Assembly: GCA_964640195.1 (NCBI GenBank)
Contig: CAZXIC010000005.1
Location: 20,032 to 84,031, forward strand
Reading direction: 5' to 3'
DNA from: CAZXIC01 sp964640195
GTDB lineage: Archaea > Iainarchaeota > Iainarchaeia > Iainarchaeales > GCA-2688035
Length of the DNA: 64,000 nucleotides
The notes under the pieces were generated by a model. That model worked only from the letters and a program-made list of their open reading frames with translations, was not told where the DNA came from and searched no databases. This document shows positions 30,108 to 39,191 of this stretch, one piece after another (within the stretch, counting starts at the first letter, position 1; every line of letters begins with the position of its first letter). The translations under genes were made by a program, and so were the position numbers.

Positions 30108-31412
30108 TTGAAGGTAACTCTGCTGAATGTTCGCTCTGAGAAAAATTACTGCATGAACAAGGATGTCATGGGCAGCATGGGCAGCGTTACGCACATCGGC
30201 AAGGGACTAAGGGCAAAGGCGATTGAGTGGGGCAAGAAGCGTGGCGTGAGGCTGCCTGTCTTCTCGTTTGGTTATCTTGCAGCGATTTTTTCTGATGCAG
30301 GGCATGAAGTGCAGGTTTTGGAGAATGCTGTGCCAAAGGAAAGTGATTTGGTCATAATAGCAAGCTCGATTGTTGACGTCAGGGCGGAAACAGCCTTTGC
30401 GGAAAGGGTTAAAAGGGAAACAAACGCAACTGTTGGATTCATCGGTGCGTTTGCCTCAGCCAAGCCTGAGATTTTCCTCAGAAGGGCAGATTTCGTTATA
30501 ATGGGCGAGCCTGAGAATGCGGCGAAAAAAATCGCTACCGGGACAAAACCAAAAGGCGTTATCAAGAGCAAGCCTGTCCAGAAGCTTGAGGAACTGCCAT
30601 TCCCGAAATGGCAATTGTTTCCGGTAGAGGAATACAGCTATTTCCCGCAGCTGCGGAAAAAGCCCTTCCTGCCCATCCTCTCAAGCAGGGGCTGTAGTTT
30701 CAGCTGCACCTACTGCCCCTACAGGGCATTCTACGGCGGCTGGAGGCGGAGGCAGCCAAGGAACGTTCTTGCTGAGATAGATTACCTTGTGCAGAATTTC
30801 GGCGTACGCTCAATTCTTTTCCGCGACCCGCTGTTCAGCCTGGACAGGAAGAGGGTGCTGCAGATAGCAGAAGGCATCAAGGAAAGGAAACTTGGATTGG
30901 AGTGGGCTTGCGAGACAAGGCTTGAGTTCTTGGACAAGCAACTTGTTGACGGGATGCACGAGGCAGGCTTCAGGGCATTGAATGTCGGCATTGAATCGCA
31001 AAGTGGCAGGGTGCTGCACGGCGTAAAGAGGAAATCGCCGGGAAGAAGCCAGGGGGAGAAGATTATTGAGTACTGCAACAGGAAAGGCATCAGGGTCGCG
31101 GCATTCTACGTCCTGGGGCTGCCTGATGACACAGAGGAAACAATCAAAGCGACTGTTGAGTACGCGAAGAAACTGGACACGAACGTCGCGCAGTTCACCC
31201 TGTGCACGCCCTTTCCCGGAACAAAGCTTTATGAGCAGCTGAAGCCGAGGGTTTTTGAGCGGGACTGGGAAAAGTTTGACTCATTCACGCCAGTGTTCAG
31301 GCACGATAATTTTTCAAAGGAGAGGCTGGAGCAGCTGAAGGAAGAAGCGTTTGCCTCCTATTACTTCAGGCCAAGGTATTTGCTGAAATTCCTTCTAAGA
31401 ATGTTTGGGTGA
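30108..31412 (+). CDS. B12-binding-type radical SAM protein
   Basis: About 434 residues. The N-terminal part (to ~170) has the Rossmann-like shape of cobalamin-binding radical SAM enzymes (FSFGYLAAIFSDAGHEVQVL), though no complete DxHxxG motif is visible. The radical SAM core has CSFSCTYCPY (Cys-x3-Cys-x2-Cys) and GIESQSGRVL. Start is uncertain: TTG 30108 follows a TATA-like AAATATAT by about 30 bases; further upstream codons are unlikely. It is co-oriented and overlapping with the epimerase that follows. It likely modifies a lipid or sugar; substrate unknown. Confidence 0.75.
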   Translation: MKVTLLNVRSEKNYCMNKDVMGSMGSVTHIGKGLRAKAIEWGKKRGVRLPVFSFGYLAAIFSDAGHEVQVLENAVPKESDLVIIASSIVDVRAETAFAERVKRETNATVGFIGAFASAKPEIFLRRADFVIMGEPENAAKKIATGTKPKGVIKSKPVQKLEELPFPKWQLFPVEEYSYFPQLRKKPFLPILSSRGCSFSCTYCPYRAFYGGWRRRQPRNVLAEIDYLVQNFGVRSILFRDPLFSLDRKRVLQIAEGIKERKLGLEWACETRLEFLDKQLVDGMHEAGFRALNVGIESQSGRVLHGVKRKSPGRSQGEKIIEYCNRKGIRVAAFYVLGLPDDTEETIKATVEYAKKLDTNVAQFTLCTPFPGTKLYEQLKPRVFERDWEKFDSFTPVFRHDNFSKERLEQLKEEAFASYYFRPRYLLKFLLRMFG

Positions 31413-31420
31413 CATGGAAA

Positions 31421-32275
31421 ATGGATTTGGTTACGGGCGCAACTGGCTTCATCGGCTTGAACCTTGCGGAAGAGCTCAGCAAAAGGGGAAAAGTGAGGTG
31501 CCTTGCAAGGGAAAGCAGCAAGGGTCTAGGGCAACTGCGGAAGCTCAATGCTGAAATAGTTTTCGGCAGCCTTGAGGACAGGCAGAGCCTTGACAGGGCA
31601 ACGAAGGGCGTTGCAACCGTGTTCCATCTCGCTGCTTCGCTCAATTCTCGGAATGCACTCGAACTGCAGAGGGTTAATGTTGAAGGGGCAAGGAATTTGG
31701 CGGAAGCGTGCAGAAGGAATGGTGTCAAGAGAATCGTTTTCCTGAGCACCTACCTTGCCTCAGAGCAGTATAGCAGCGTTTACGGGAAAACAAAGAGGGA
31801 AGCTGAAAAGAGGGTGCGGAAAAGCGGGATTCCCTTCGTGATTGTAAGAGCCTCCGTTGTTTACGGCAAGCATGACAGGAGAAATCTCGCAAAAATAATA
31901 AGTGCAGTGAGGAGAATGCCGGTTATCCCAGTTATTGGCGGGATAAAAATGCAGCCTGTTTTTATCCTTGACCTTGTGAAGGCGCTGCTTGCGTGCGCAG
32001 CTGAGAAGAAAGCCCTGGGCAACGTATATAACATTGCGGGAGACAGGGTTTACTCTTTCAGGGAAATCGTTTCACTGATTGAGGAAGCAGTTGGGGTGAG
32101 GAGGATAAAGGTTCCATTGCCTTTCTGGATTGCAAAGCTGCTGTTCAGGCCTGCAGCGCGCCTGGAAGACATGGCGAGGTTTTCAGTTATTGACTGCAGC
32201 AGGGCAAAAAAAGACCTTGGATTCAGGGCAACGCCCTTTGCCCTGGGGATAAAGTCAACGCTTGAATGCCAGTGA
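31421..32275 (+). CDS. NAD-dependent sugar epimerase/dehydratase-like protein
   Basis: A protein of 284 residues. GATGFIGLNLAEEL binds NAD, LSTYLAS and YGKTKREAE supply the Ser/Thr and Tyr-x3-Lys of extended short-chain dehydrogenases. The C-terminal substrate domain is short and ends IDCSRAKKDLGFRATPF. It acts on an NDP-sugar or a related sterol-like/sugar substrate; the family does not settle which. GTG 31409 overlapping the previous stop is a possible start, ATG 31421 preferred. Confidence 0.75.
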   Translation: MDLVTGATGFIGLNLAEELSKRGKVRCLARESSKGLGQLRKLNAEIVFGSLEDRQSLDRATKGVATVFHLAASLNSRNALELQRVNVEGARNLAEACRRNGVKRIVFLSTYLASEQYSSVYGKTKREAEKRVRKSGIPFVIVRASVVYGKHDRRNLAKIISAVRRMPVIPVIGGIKMQPVFILDLVKALLACAAEKKALGNVYNIAGDRVYSFREIVSLIEEAVGVRRIKVPLPFWIAKLLFRPAARLEDMARFSVIDCSRAKKDLGFRATPFALGIKSTLECQ

Positions 32276-32277
32276 TT

Positions 32278-33801
32278 TCATTCGTGCTCTGTTGCCGTTG
32301 AGCCGGTCAGCATTGTCCTGGTGCCTGTGTACAGCCTGTACATAGCGTATTCCACCGGAAAGCGGAAGAACCTGTGGCGCCAGCGCCACAGGGAAGTCCT
32401 GTGGAATATTTTCTGCAGGAACCTGAACCGCTTTATGTGCCTCTCCAGATAGCCGTCTCTTGCATAGGGAAAGTAAAAGTCGTTCAACTGCTTGCGCAGC
32501 CCCAGTATCTTCTTCGGAATCCACGGCGCGGTCTTTATTCTGCTCCATTCCTCCAGCTTTTTCGGCTGCGGGAAACCCAGCTTGCAGGCAAGGTCGTACA
32601 GCGGGTTTCCAGGATAGGGGATGTAGCAGTACAGCCTTATTTCATCGTAGTCCTTTTTGCTGGCATAGCACCTGTCAAGCAAATCAAACATTGAGTGCAC
32701 CTGCTCGTCCAGAAAGCCGTTTATCTGTTCCTGCGAGGCGTTGCTGAATTTCTCTGTGGGCAGTCCGAGTATGAGCGCTGGCAGCACTTTTATCTTGAAG
32801 CGCCTTGCCCTCTCAATGAACTGCACCGATTCTCCAACTGTAAGGTTCTTGTTGATGAAGTCAAGGATTTCCTGGCTGCCCGTCTCTGCTCCAAACTGCA
32901 CGTCGGTGCAGCCCGATTCGCGTATCAGCCGCCAGGTTTCGTCTGAGAAGGCAAGCATCTGCCTTGCCCTGCCCTGGGCCCTGCCCCATTTCAGCGGCAG
33001 GTTTTTCCTGATAAGCTTCTTGCAGAAGTCCTGCACCTTTTTCTCGTTGATGAAGAAGTTGTCATCGCCGACCATCATGTACTCGATGTTGTGCTTTTCC
33101 ACAAGAAATTGCCAGTCCTTCAGGATCCTGTCGTTGGAAAGGGCTGACCAGCGCTGCCTGAAGACAAGCGGCTCTGCGCAGAACTTGCATGTGAAGGGGC
33201 AGCCTTGGCTGGTGATGTAGAACATTGAGCGCTTGCCGTCAACGTATTCAACGTGGTCTTCCACATTGACAAGCCCATAAGGCAAAGGCGGGAAATTGTT
33301 TATGTCCTCAAACGGCCTGTCATTATTGTGGATTATTTTTCCACTCTTGTCCTTGTAGGATGTGCCAAGCAGGCCTTTAAGGGATTGCCCTGCTGCAAGC
33401 CTTTCAACAAGCTCTTTGAAAGTCCTCTCCCCCTGAGCCCTTACTATTATGTCAACGTATTCGCTTTCCAGTGTCTGCTGCGGCAGGATTGAGGCGTGCC
33501 AGCCGCCCCACACAATCGGCACACCTGGGTTGGTTTTCCTTATCTCCTTCACTGCCTCAATCGCTGCAAGGATGTCATGCCCGGTCATGACGCTTAAGCA
33601 AACGCAGAGCGCATTTGCTGATTCGGCTGCAACCTGCTCCACGAAATCAACATCAGGCCTTGAAGTAACTATCTTCGGCTCAAAGCGTTTCCTGTCAAGC
33701 ATTGAGGCAAGCTTAAGCAGCGGAATCGGCAGGCTTGTGCTGAATGTGTGCCTCCTGGGCTTGGGCAGAAACAGGACTACCTTGTGCTTTGCTTTGGGCA
33801 T
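32278..33801 (-). CDS. B12-binding radical SAM protein (paralogue 1)
   Basis: A protein of 507 residues. N-terminal cobalamin-type domain (MLDRKRFEPKIVTSRPDVDF, GVPIVWGGWHASILPQQTL), radical SAM core with SQGCPFTCKFCAEPLVF (Cys-x3-Cys-x2-Cys), FGAETGSQEILDFINK, and an unusual C-terminal region rich in Trp/Arg/Phe (HRTSLWRWRHRFFRFPVEY) that may sit at the membrane. The protein at 46525 is a clear paralogue over the full length. Enzymes of this architecture often C-methylate lipids or sugars. ATG 33801 chosen over a TTG upstream. Confidence 0.8.
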   Translation of the reverse strand: MPKAKHKVVLFLPKPRRHTFSTSLPIPLLKLASMLDRKRFEPKIVTSRPDVDFVEQVAAESANALCVCLSVMTGHDILAAIEAVKEIRKTNPGVPIVWGGWHASILPQQTLESEYVDIIVRAQGERTFKELVERLAAGQSLKGLLGTSYKDKSGKIIHNNDRPFEDINNFPPLPYGLVNVEDHVEYVDGKRSMFYITSQGCPFTCKFCAEPLVFRQRWSALSNDRILKDWQFLVEKHNIEYMMVGDDNFFINEKKVQDFCKKLIRKNLPLKWGRAQGRARQMLAFSDETWRLIRESGCTDVQFGAETGSQEILDFINKNLTVGESVQFIERARRFKIKVLPALILGLPTEKFSNASQEQINGFLDEQVHSMFDLLDRCYASKKDYDEIRLYCYIPYPGNPLYDLACKLGFPQPKKLEEWSRIKTAPWIPKKILGLRKQLNDFYFPYARDGYLERHIKRFRFLQKIFHRTSLWRWRHRFFRFPVEYAMYRLYTGTRTMLTGSTATEHE

Positions 33802-33854
33802 TGTAAACAAAAAGTGGGATGATTAATTTAAATAAATTGGTGCAAAAACCGCAT

Positions 33855-34502
33855 TTATTTGAATATTTTGCCTGTTTCCCTGCTCCAGAAAAGAAGGTCA
33901 AGCTCTGCAAGCGGGATGCCTGCGCGCTTGCTGAATGAACGCATTTTTTCCTCAACCGCAAGGTATTTCCTTGGGCTGAGGCTTTGGGGCATTTCCCTGA
34001 TTGCACCGTAACGCAGCAGGTTGCGCAGTATGTGCCTGTCAAGGATTGCGACATCGGAGCCAAAGCCGATGTTGCGCAGAAAATGGGATGCCTCTTTCAT
34101 CCCGATGCCTTTGACGTTGGCAGCCAGCCAGCCCCTTGCAGCTTTCTGGTTCCTGTCAATGCCGAGGCCCAGCAGCTTTTGCTTGATGCCTGGCATCATG
34201 AGATTGTGGGCTGCAACTATGTAGGATGCCTTGTTCCTGTGGAACCTGGCCTTTTTTGCAATAATTCTGGCAATCTCTGTCTTGTCCCCCTTGTCCAAAA
34301 CGCGTTTTGCAATCATTTCGTTCACAGCTGCGTCGCACTGCAGTGCATTGCTCTGCGGGGTGCATAGGCAGAATGCAAGCTCGGCAAAAACTGCCTCGCT
34401 GCCCTTCTCCCAGGTCCTGCTGAATTCCCCAAGCCTTTTGCGTATCTCGCGCCTCTTTTCCTTGTGTTCCCGACGCAGTTGCCCTAGTTTTTTGCCAGGC
34501 AT
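33855..34502 (-). CDS. ogg: 8-oxoguanine DNA glycosylase/lyase, Ogg2 type
   Basis: A 215-residue helix-hairpin-helix glycosylase. The hairpin and catalytic part is VKGIGMKEASHFLRNIG then DVAILDRHILRNL, with Lys128-129 region lysine and the catalytic Asp in LDRH; FCLCTPQSNA is the N-terminal mark of this family. It excises 8-oxoguanine and nicks the strand. It stands as a housekeeping gene inside the glycan locus. Confidence 0.88.
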   Translation of the reverse strand: MPGKKLGQLRREHKEKRREIRKRLGEFSRTWEKGSEAVFAELAFCLCTPQSNALQCDAAVNEMIAKRVLDKGDKTEIARIIAKKARFHRNKASYIVAAHNLMMPGIKQKLLGLGIDRNQKAARGWLAANVKGIGMKEASHFLRNIGFGSDVAILDRHILRNLLRYGAIREMPQSLSPRKYLAVEEKMRSFSKRAGIPLAELDLLFWSRETGKIFK

Positions 34503-34566
34503 CTGCTAAAAGAGTTGCCTAAGAAGCTTTTTCTTTTAATGCCTTTCCCTCCGCAGGGCGGTTTTG

Positions 34567-34580
34567 TTATTTAAATTTAT
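34567..34580 (+). promoter_or_regulatory. TATA box of aglB (leaderless)
   Basis: TTATTTAAATTTAT is centred 27 bases before the AglB ATG at 34601. Confidence 0.5.
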
Positions 34581-34600
34581 TGCTCTTACCATAGTAAAGC

Positions 34601-36697
34601 ATGGATTTATCCAATATATTTGAGAGGGCTAAGAGAGCAGACAAGAAACAGCTTTTTCTGCTTGCAGTGATTTTTCTGCTAGCCTTTGGAACAAGGGGGC
34701 ATTTGCTGGTCTACGAATACATGTTCGGCTTTGACTCATACTACCACGCGAGAATGACTGGGTTCCTGCTGCAGAACGGTTACGTGCCTGCACATGACAT
34801 GATGTCCTATTATTTCATGGGGGGCGCGCCGCCGCCGCAGAACATTTTCTTCTGGTATTTCACTGCAGCAATCTACAAAATTGCAACCCTCGGCGCTGCC
34901 TATAACAAAGCGTTGTGGATTCAGTTTGTAAAGGTTCTGCCTGCCCTGTTCGGCGCGCTAATCAGCGTTGCAATGTTCTTCTTCGGGAAGGAGGTGTACG
35001 GCAAAAAGGCAGGCTATGCAATGGCATTCATTGCAGCTGTTGTGCCCTCTTTCGTTTACAGAACTCTAGGTGGCTTCTTTGAAGAGGACTGCCTTGGCTT
35101 CCTCTGGCTGCTTATTGGCTTAGTGTTCTTCGTTAGGGCTGTCAAGGACCCTGTCTTCAACAGGAAGGGCATCCAGAACGCTGTACTAGCAGGCTTTTTC
35201 TTCGGGGTGATGGCTCTGACCTGGGAGATGTTTCTGCTCATCCCGCTTGTGCTGAGCGGCTACCTGGTTTTTGCGTTAATGCACATCTACAGCAAGAGAG
35301 GCACACAGCAATTCCTTGACTTCATAAAGCTGTTTGCCATTTCCTTTGCGATTTTCGCAGGCCTAGCTACAATGAATTACGGGCTTGGCTGGGTTAACAG
35401 TGCAGCAAACTATGCCTTGGCGTCAATTCCCGGAAACCTGGAAATATTTGCTTTTGCTGGGGCAGTGCTGCTTGCAGCAGTTCTTGTTTACTTGGGGTAT
35501 GAGATGCGCAATCCTGCAAAGCACGACAGCAATGCAAAGACAATCAACCTGATTTCAATGGTTCTGCTTTACTGCGTTCTCCTTGCGCTTGTAATAACCT
35601 TCCTGTCAATTGACAGCCTCTTCGTTGAAACCAGCGTTTTGGGGCAGAGTGTAGGGGAAGAGAACACAGGCAAGCAGTTTTTTGGAATAAAGTACAACGC
35701 CTTAATCATTTTCCCAGCTCTTGCAATGCTCTTAATCCCAATCAGGATGTACAGGGAGAAAAACGAGCATTTAAGCGCAATGATTTTCTTTTGGATTCTG
35801 ATAACTTATTTCATGGCGTGGTACAAGCTGAAGTTCACTTACACTTTTGGACTGCCCATAGCAGCGGCGGTTGGCGTTGTTACAACCGAGCTGTTCTATT
35901 ACACGAAAGGCAGAAGCGGCCTTGAAGTGAAAAGCGTTGCACTTGCCCTGGGCTTCATGCTGTTGACTGGCGTTGCTGCTGCAACGATTTTTGTTCCCGA
36001 CAAGATTCCACACATAGAAACCCACAACCCGACGTGGAAAAAAACCCTGCAGTGGATGCAGGAGCCGGAAAACATTCCACCTGATGCGAAGATGTTCAAC
36101 TGGTGGGACGAAGGGCACTGGATCAGCTTTATCGGCGAGAGGGCGGTGCTTGTTGACAACAGGAACCTCAGCTGGGAGGGCGACAGCGATTTCGCAAGAT
36201 TCATCCTAACAAAAGACTTGGGTGAAGCGGTTGAAATAATCAAGAACTATGACAGCGACTACATTGTCCTAAGCAACGACATGTTTTTGAAAGTTGGCTC
36301 CTTCGGCTACTACGCCTACAACACGACAAACAGCAGCGACCCCCGAATCATCAATTTCCTTTTTATGCCGCACTATGCCATTCCCTGCGGCAGAACAACA
36401 GAACAGGGCGTTGTCTACTACCAGTGCGGCGGCAACAGGTGGAGCGAGGCTGAAATGAACAGCCTTCCCACTAACTGGCAGAGCCAGGCTTTGGGCGTAA
36501 CAGAGCAGAGCGTGCCGTACTTTGTTTACAGGGACAGTGACAACATGAACGTTTACTTCCTAAACATTGCCACCAATGAGAGCATGCTGGCAAAGCTGTG
36601 GTTTAACCAAACAGAGGCAGCGCAGTACTTTGAGGAAGTGTATGGCAGCGAGGGCATGAAGATAATCAAAGTAAAGAAAGAGCAGCTGGCGGCGTAG
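34601..36697 (+). CDS. aglB: Oligosaccharyltransferase AglB (STT3)
   Basis: A 698-residue membrane enzyme that moves the lipid-linked glycan to Asn in N-x-S/T of exported proteins. The N-terminal half has about a dozen helices with the first metal motif GFDSYYHARM and the second acidic motif GGFFEEDCLGF. The C-terminal soluble domain starts with WWDEGHW (501-507), the WWDxG acceptor-binding motif. The C-terminus is short, of the small archaeal AglB kind. Potential substrates are encoded just upstream (23517, 28193) and its lipid-linked donor may be made by the genes from 37189 on. Confidence 0.95.
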   Translation: MDLSNIFERAKRADKKQLFLLAVIFLLAFGTRGHLLVYEYMFGFDSYYHARMTGFLLQNGYVPAHDMMSYYFMGGAPPPQNIFFWYFTAAIYKIATLGAAYNKALWIQFVKVLPALFGALISVAMFFFGKEVYGKKAGYAMAFIAAVVPSFVYRTLGGFFEEDCLGFLWLLIGLVFFVRAVKDPVFNRKGIQNAVLAGFFFGVMALTWEMFLLIPLVLSGYLVFALMHIYSKRGTQQFLDFIKLFAISFAIFAGLATMNYGLGWVNSAANYALASIPGNLEIFAFAGAVLLAAVLVYLGYEMRNPAKHDSNAKTINLISMVLLYCVLLALVITFLSIDSLFVETSVLGQSVGEENTGKQFFGIKYNALIIFPALAMLLIPIRMYREKNEHLSAMIFFWILITYFMAWYKLKFTYTFGLPIAAAVGVVTTELFYYTKGRSGLEVKSVALALGFMLLTGVAAATIFVPDKIPHIETHNPTWKKTLQWMQEPENIPPDAKMFNWWDEGHWISFIGERAVLVDNRNLSWEGDSDFARFILTKDLGEAVEIIKNYDSDYIVLSNDMFLKVGSFGYYAYNTTNSSDPRIINFLFMPHYAIPCGRTTEQGVVYYQCGGNRWSEAEMNSLPTNWQSQALGVTEQSVPYFVYRDSDNMNVYFLNIATNESMLAKLWFNQTEAAQYFEEVYGSEGMKIIKVKKEQLAA

Positions 36698-36742
36698 CGA
36701 GTAAATGCCGCGGCGCAACCCAAATTTTCAACGAGGTAGAAT

Positions 36743-37003
36743 TTAACTGAAATATTCATACTTTATTTTTAGAAACAGGATTGAGAGGGCAAGTATCAAA
36801 CCGACGGTATTCATTGCGGCTACGGGCCCGTTTTGGATTAGGACTGCATACGTTATCCAAAGAACTAAACCGATTGTATAGATAATGTATCTCCAAAAGG
36901 ACAAATCTTTTGTGGACTTTGTTCTCCAGCTTTTTATTGTCTGCGGAAGCAATGAGATTACAACAAAAATGCCTGCGGCGTACCCTAAAATATCAATCCA
37001 CAT
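36743..37003 (-). CDS. SemiSWEET/PQ-loop sugar transporter
   Basis: An 86-residue protein of three membrane helices. MWIDILGYAAGIFVVISLLPQTIKS holds helix 1 and the PQ motif, followed by TKDLSFWRYIIYTIGLVLW and a third helix (VAAMNTVGLILALSILFLKI). SemiSWEETs dimerise to move small sugars down a gradient. ATG 37003 fits the family size. It is AT-rich and read against the neighbouring glycan genes. Confidence 0.85.
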   Translation of the reverse strand: MWIDILGYAAGIFVVISLLPQTIKSWRTKSTKDLSFWRYIIYTIGLVLWITYAVLIQNGPVAAMNTVGLILALSILFLKIKYEYFS

Positions 37004-37188
37004 ACAATGGGGAAGGGTAAAAGAATATAAAAAACCATTTCTATTCGGCAAGGATATTTTTTATAAAAGAGCGGGCATTAGCTCCTGCCTGTGGTTCAAT
37101 CTTGAAACAGTCCTGTGTTAAACATTTATATAAACCTTTTTTTTAATTATTAAATTATCTTAACGTTTTTTTGCAGGAGATTATTTGT

Positions 37189-38226
37189 ATGCTTCCGTTG
37201 GTTGCAACACTGTTGATAGCCGTTGTAGCATCTTTCGCTGTAACAACCTACTTCCTGCCCCTCTGGATTGGGAGGATGGCAAAGAGAAGGATTGTGGGGA
37301 TAGATATAAACAAGCTCGGCAAGCCAAAGGTTGCGGAAATGGGCGGCGTCTGCGTCTGGCTTGGCTTCAGCGCTGGCATAATCCTTTCAATTTTCTGCTT
37401 CAGCTACCTGCACCTCGTTGAGCTGAATCTGACCCTGCTGCTTGCGGGCTTCACAACGATTGCAATGGTTGGCTTTTTGGGCGTACTGGATGATTTGATT
37501 GGCTGGAAGAGCGGCATAAGGCAATGGCAGCACGCCCTAATACCTGTTTTTGCAGCGCTTCCCCTGATGGCTGTGAAGGTAAGCAATCCGCCGATAAAGC
37601 TGCCCTTCCTTGGGCTTGTTCCGGCAGAATACGCCCTGCCGCTGCTTGGCACTGTGAGCTTTGGCTTGATTTACAGCCTTTTCTTCGTGCCAATCGGCGT
37701 GACAGGGGCGAGCAACGCGGCAAACATGCTGGCTGGGCTCAACGGCCTGGAGGCAGGGCTTGGCTCCATAATCCTCGCAACACTGCTTGCAATCGCACTC
37801 GATGCAGGACAGGTTGAGGCAGCAATAGTTGCGGCAGCAATGCTCGCAGCATTGCTTGCGTTCCTGCGCTTCAACTGGTTTCCCACAAAGGTTTTTGGCG
37901 GAGATTCCCTTACCCTGATGATTGGGGCGAGCATTGCAACTGTTGCAATCCTGGGCAACATTGAAAAAATCGGCGTGCTGCTGATGAGCCTTTACTTCGT
38001 TGAGCTGTTTTTGAAGGGGCGCTTCAGGATGCAGAGGGAGGGCTTCGGCATCCCGCAGAAAGACGGAACCCTGCTCGCACCAGCCGGGCCTGCTGCAAGC
38101 ATCAACCATATTGTAATGCGGCTTGGGAAATTCAGCGAAAAGCAGGTTGTTCTGGCAATCCTCGGCATGCAGTTGCTTGTCAGCCTTGCGGTATTTTATT
38201 TGAGTTTCTTTAAATTATTCTCGTGA
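37189..38226 (+). CDS. Polyprenyl-phosphate GlcNAc-1-phosphate transferase (AglH/Alg7-like)
   Basis: A protein of 345 residues and about ten helices, PNPT family (MraY/WecA/Alg7). The conserved cytoplasmic motifs are GFLGVLDDLIGWKSGIRQW (Asp-Asp pair), GASNAANMLAGLNGLEAGLG and FGGDSLTLMIGA; the HxGxP-like loop appears as RMQREGFGIPQKDG. It moves an HexNAc-1-phosphate onto dolichyl phosphate, the first step of lipid-linked glycan assembly. GGAGA precedes the ATG at 37189. It overlaps the Alg14-like gene by GTGA. Confidence 0.88.
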   Translation: MLPLVATLLIAVVASFAVTTYFLPLWIGRMAKRRIVGIDINKLGKPKVAEMGGVCVWLGFSAGIILSIFCFSYLHLVELNLTLLLAGFTTIAMVGFLGVLDDLIGWKSGIRQWQHALIPVFAALPLMAVKVSNPPIKLPFLGLVPAEYALPLLGTVSFGLIYSLFFVPIGVTGASNAANMLAGLNGLEAGLGSIILATLLAIALDAGQVEAAIVAAAMLAALLAFLRFNWFPTKVFGGDSLTLMIGASIATVAILGNIEKIGVLLMSLYFVELFLKGRFRMQREGFGIPQKDGTLLAPAGPAASINHIVMRLGKFSEKQVVLAILGMQLLVSLAVFYLSFFKLFS

Positions 38227-38699
38227 AACAGGCGCTGGGCATGGGAAAGAAAGCAAAGGTTTGCCTTGCCTGCTCCGCAGGCGGGCATCTGACTGAGCTG
38301 CTGCAGCTTGAAAGGGCATGGCAGGGCTTCTATCATTACTTTGTCTCGGACAAAAGGCTGAACGCAATTGAGCTGAGCAAAAGGGAACGGGTTTACTTTG
38401 TGAAATGTCCAAGGAGAAACCCACTGCTGCTTGCAATCAATTTTTTCCAGTCTCTGCAGATATTTCTGCGGGAAAAGCCAGATGTAGTTTTGAGCATCGG
38501 CGCTGACACCGCGGTTGCAACATGCCTGGTTGCAAAGCTGTTCGGGAAGCGCGTTGTTTTCATTGAGTCATTCTGCAGGGTAAAAACCCCGAGCCTCAGC
38601 GGAAGGATAATGTACAGGGTAGCGGACCTTTTCCTTGTGCAGTGGAAGCAGAACTTGGGGTTTTTCCCGAAGGCAGAATTCTCTGGGGGCGTTTTCTGA
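38223..38699 (+). CDS. Alg14-like glycosyltransferase membrane subunit
   Basis: A 158-residue GT-B half. VCLACSAGGHLTELLQLER is the family signature; a hydrophobic helix (LLLAINFFQSLQIFL) may anchor it, as eukaryotic Alg14 anchors the soluble Alg13. The bacterial homologues PssD/EpsE do the same with PssE/EpsF. The next gene is the Alg13-like partner, starting directly at 38700. GTG 38223 overlaps the previous stop; ATG 38241 is also a good start. Confidence 0.85.
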   Translation: MKQALGMGKKAKVCLACSAGGHLTELLQLERAWQGFYHYFVSDKRLNAIELSKRERVYFVKCPRRNPLLLAINFFQSLQIFLREKPDVVLSIGADTAVATCLVAKLFGKRVVFIESFCRVKTPSLSGRIMYRVADLFLVQWKQNLGFFPKAEFSGGVF

Positions 38700-39191
38700 A
38701 TGAAGGTGTTCGTGAGTGTTGGAACACACCCACAGCCGTTTGACAGGTTGTTGAGGGAACTGGATTCGATTGCTGCAAGGAAAAAGAATTTTTCTTTTTT
38801 TGCCCAGACAGGCAGCAGCAGCTACAAGCCAAAAAATTTTCCAAGCAAGCCCTTTCTGGGCGAGCAGGAATACAAGCGGCGGATAAGAGAAGCAAGCCTT
38901 GTGATAAGCCATGCCGGCGCTGGAACAATCATCAACAGCATGCTGCAGCGCAAGAGGCTCATCGTGGTGCCGAGGCTGCTCCGCTTCGCGGAGCACACAG
39001 ACGACCACCAGGTTGACCTGGCAGAGGCCCTGGATGCACAGGGCAAGGTGATTGCCGTAAAGGAGATGGGGCAGCTGGCAGCTGCGATTGAAAGGGCTGC
39101 AAAATTCAAGCCTTCAGCAGCCTCTGGAAGGGAGCGGCTTGTGGCTAGAATCATGGGCTTTCTGAATGAAGCGGGGGCGCTGCGCAAGTGA
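38700..39191 (+). CDS. Alg13-like glycosyltransferase catalytic subunit
   Basis: A 163-residue GT-B C-terminal half (MurG-like): KVFVSVGTHPQPFDRLL and the UDP-binding stretch LVISHAGAGTIINSMLQRKR with the PRLLRFAEHTDDHQ loop. With the Alg14-like subunit it would add the second sugar to the lipid-linked HexNAc, by analogy with eukaryotes; a glucuronosyl role as for PssD/PssE is the alternative. Adjacent to the Alg14-like gene with no gap and overlapping the next gene by four bases. Confidence 0.85.
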   Translation: MKVFVSVGTHPQPFDRLLRELDSIAARKKNFSFFAQTGSSSYKPKNFPSKPFLGEQEYKRRIREASLVISHAGAGTIINSMLQRKRLIVVPRLLRFAEHTDDHQVDLAEALDAQGKVIAVKEMGQLAAAIERAAKFKPSAASGRERLVARIMGFLNEAGALRK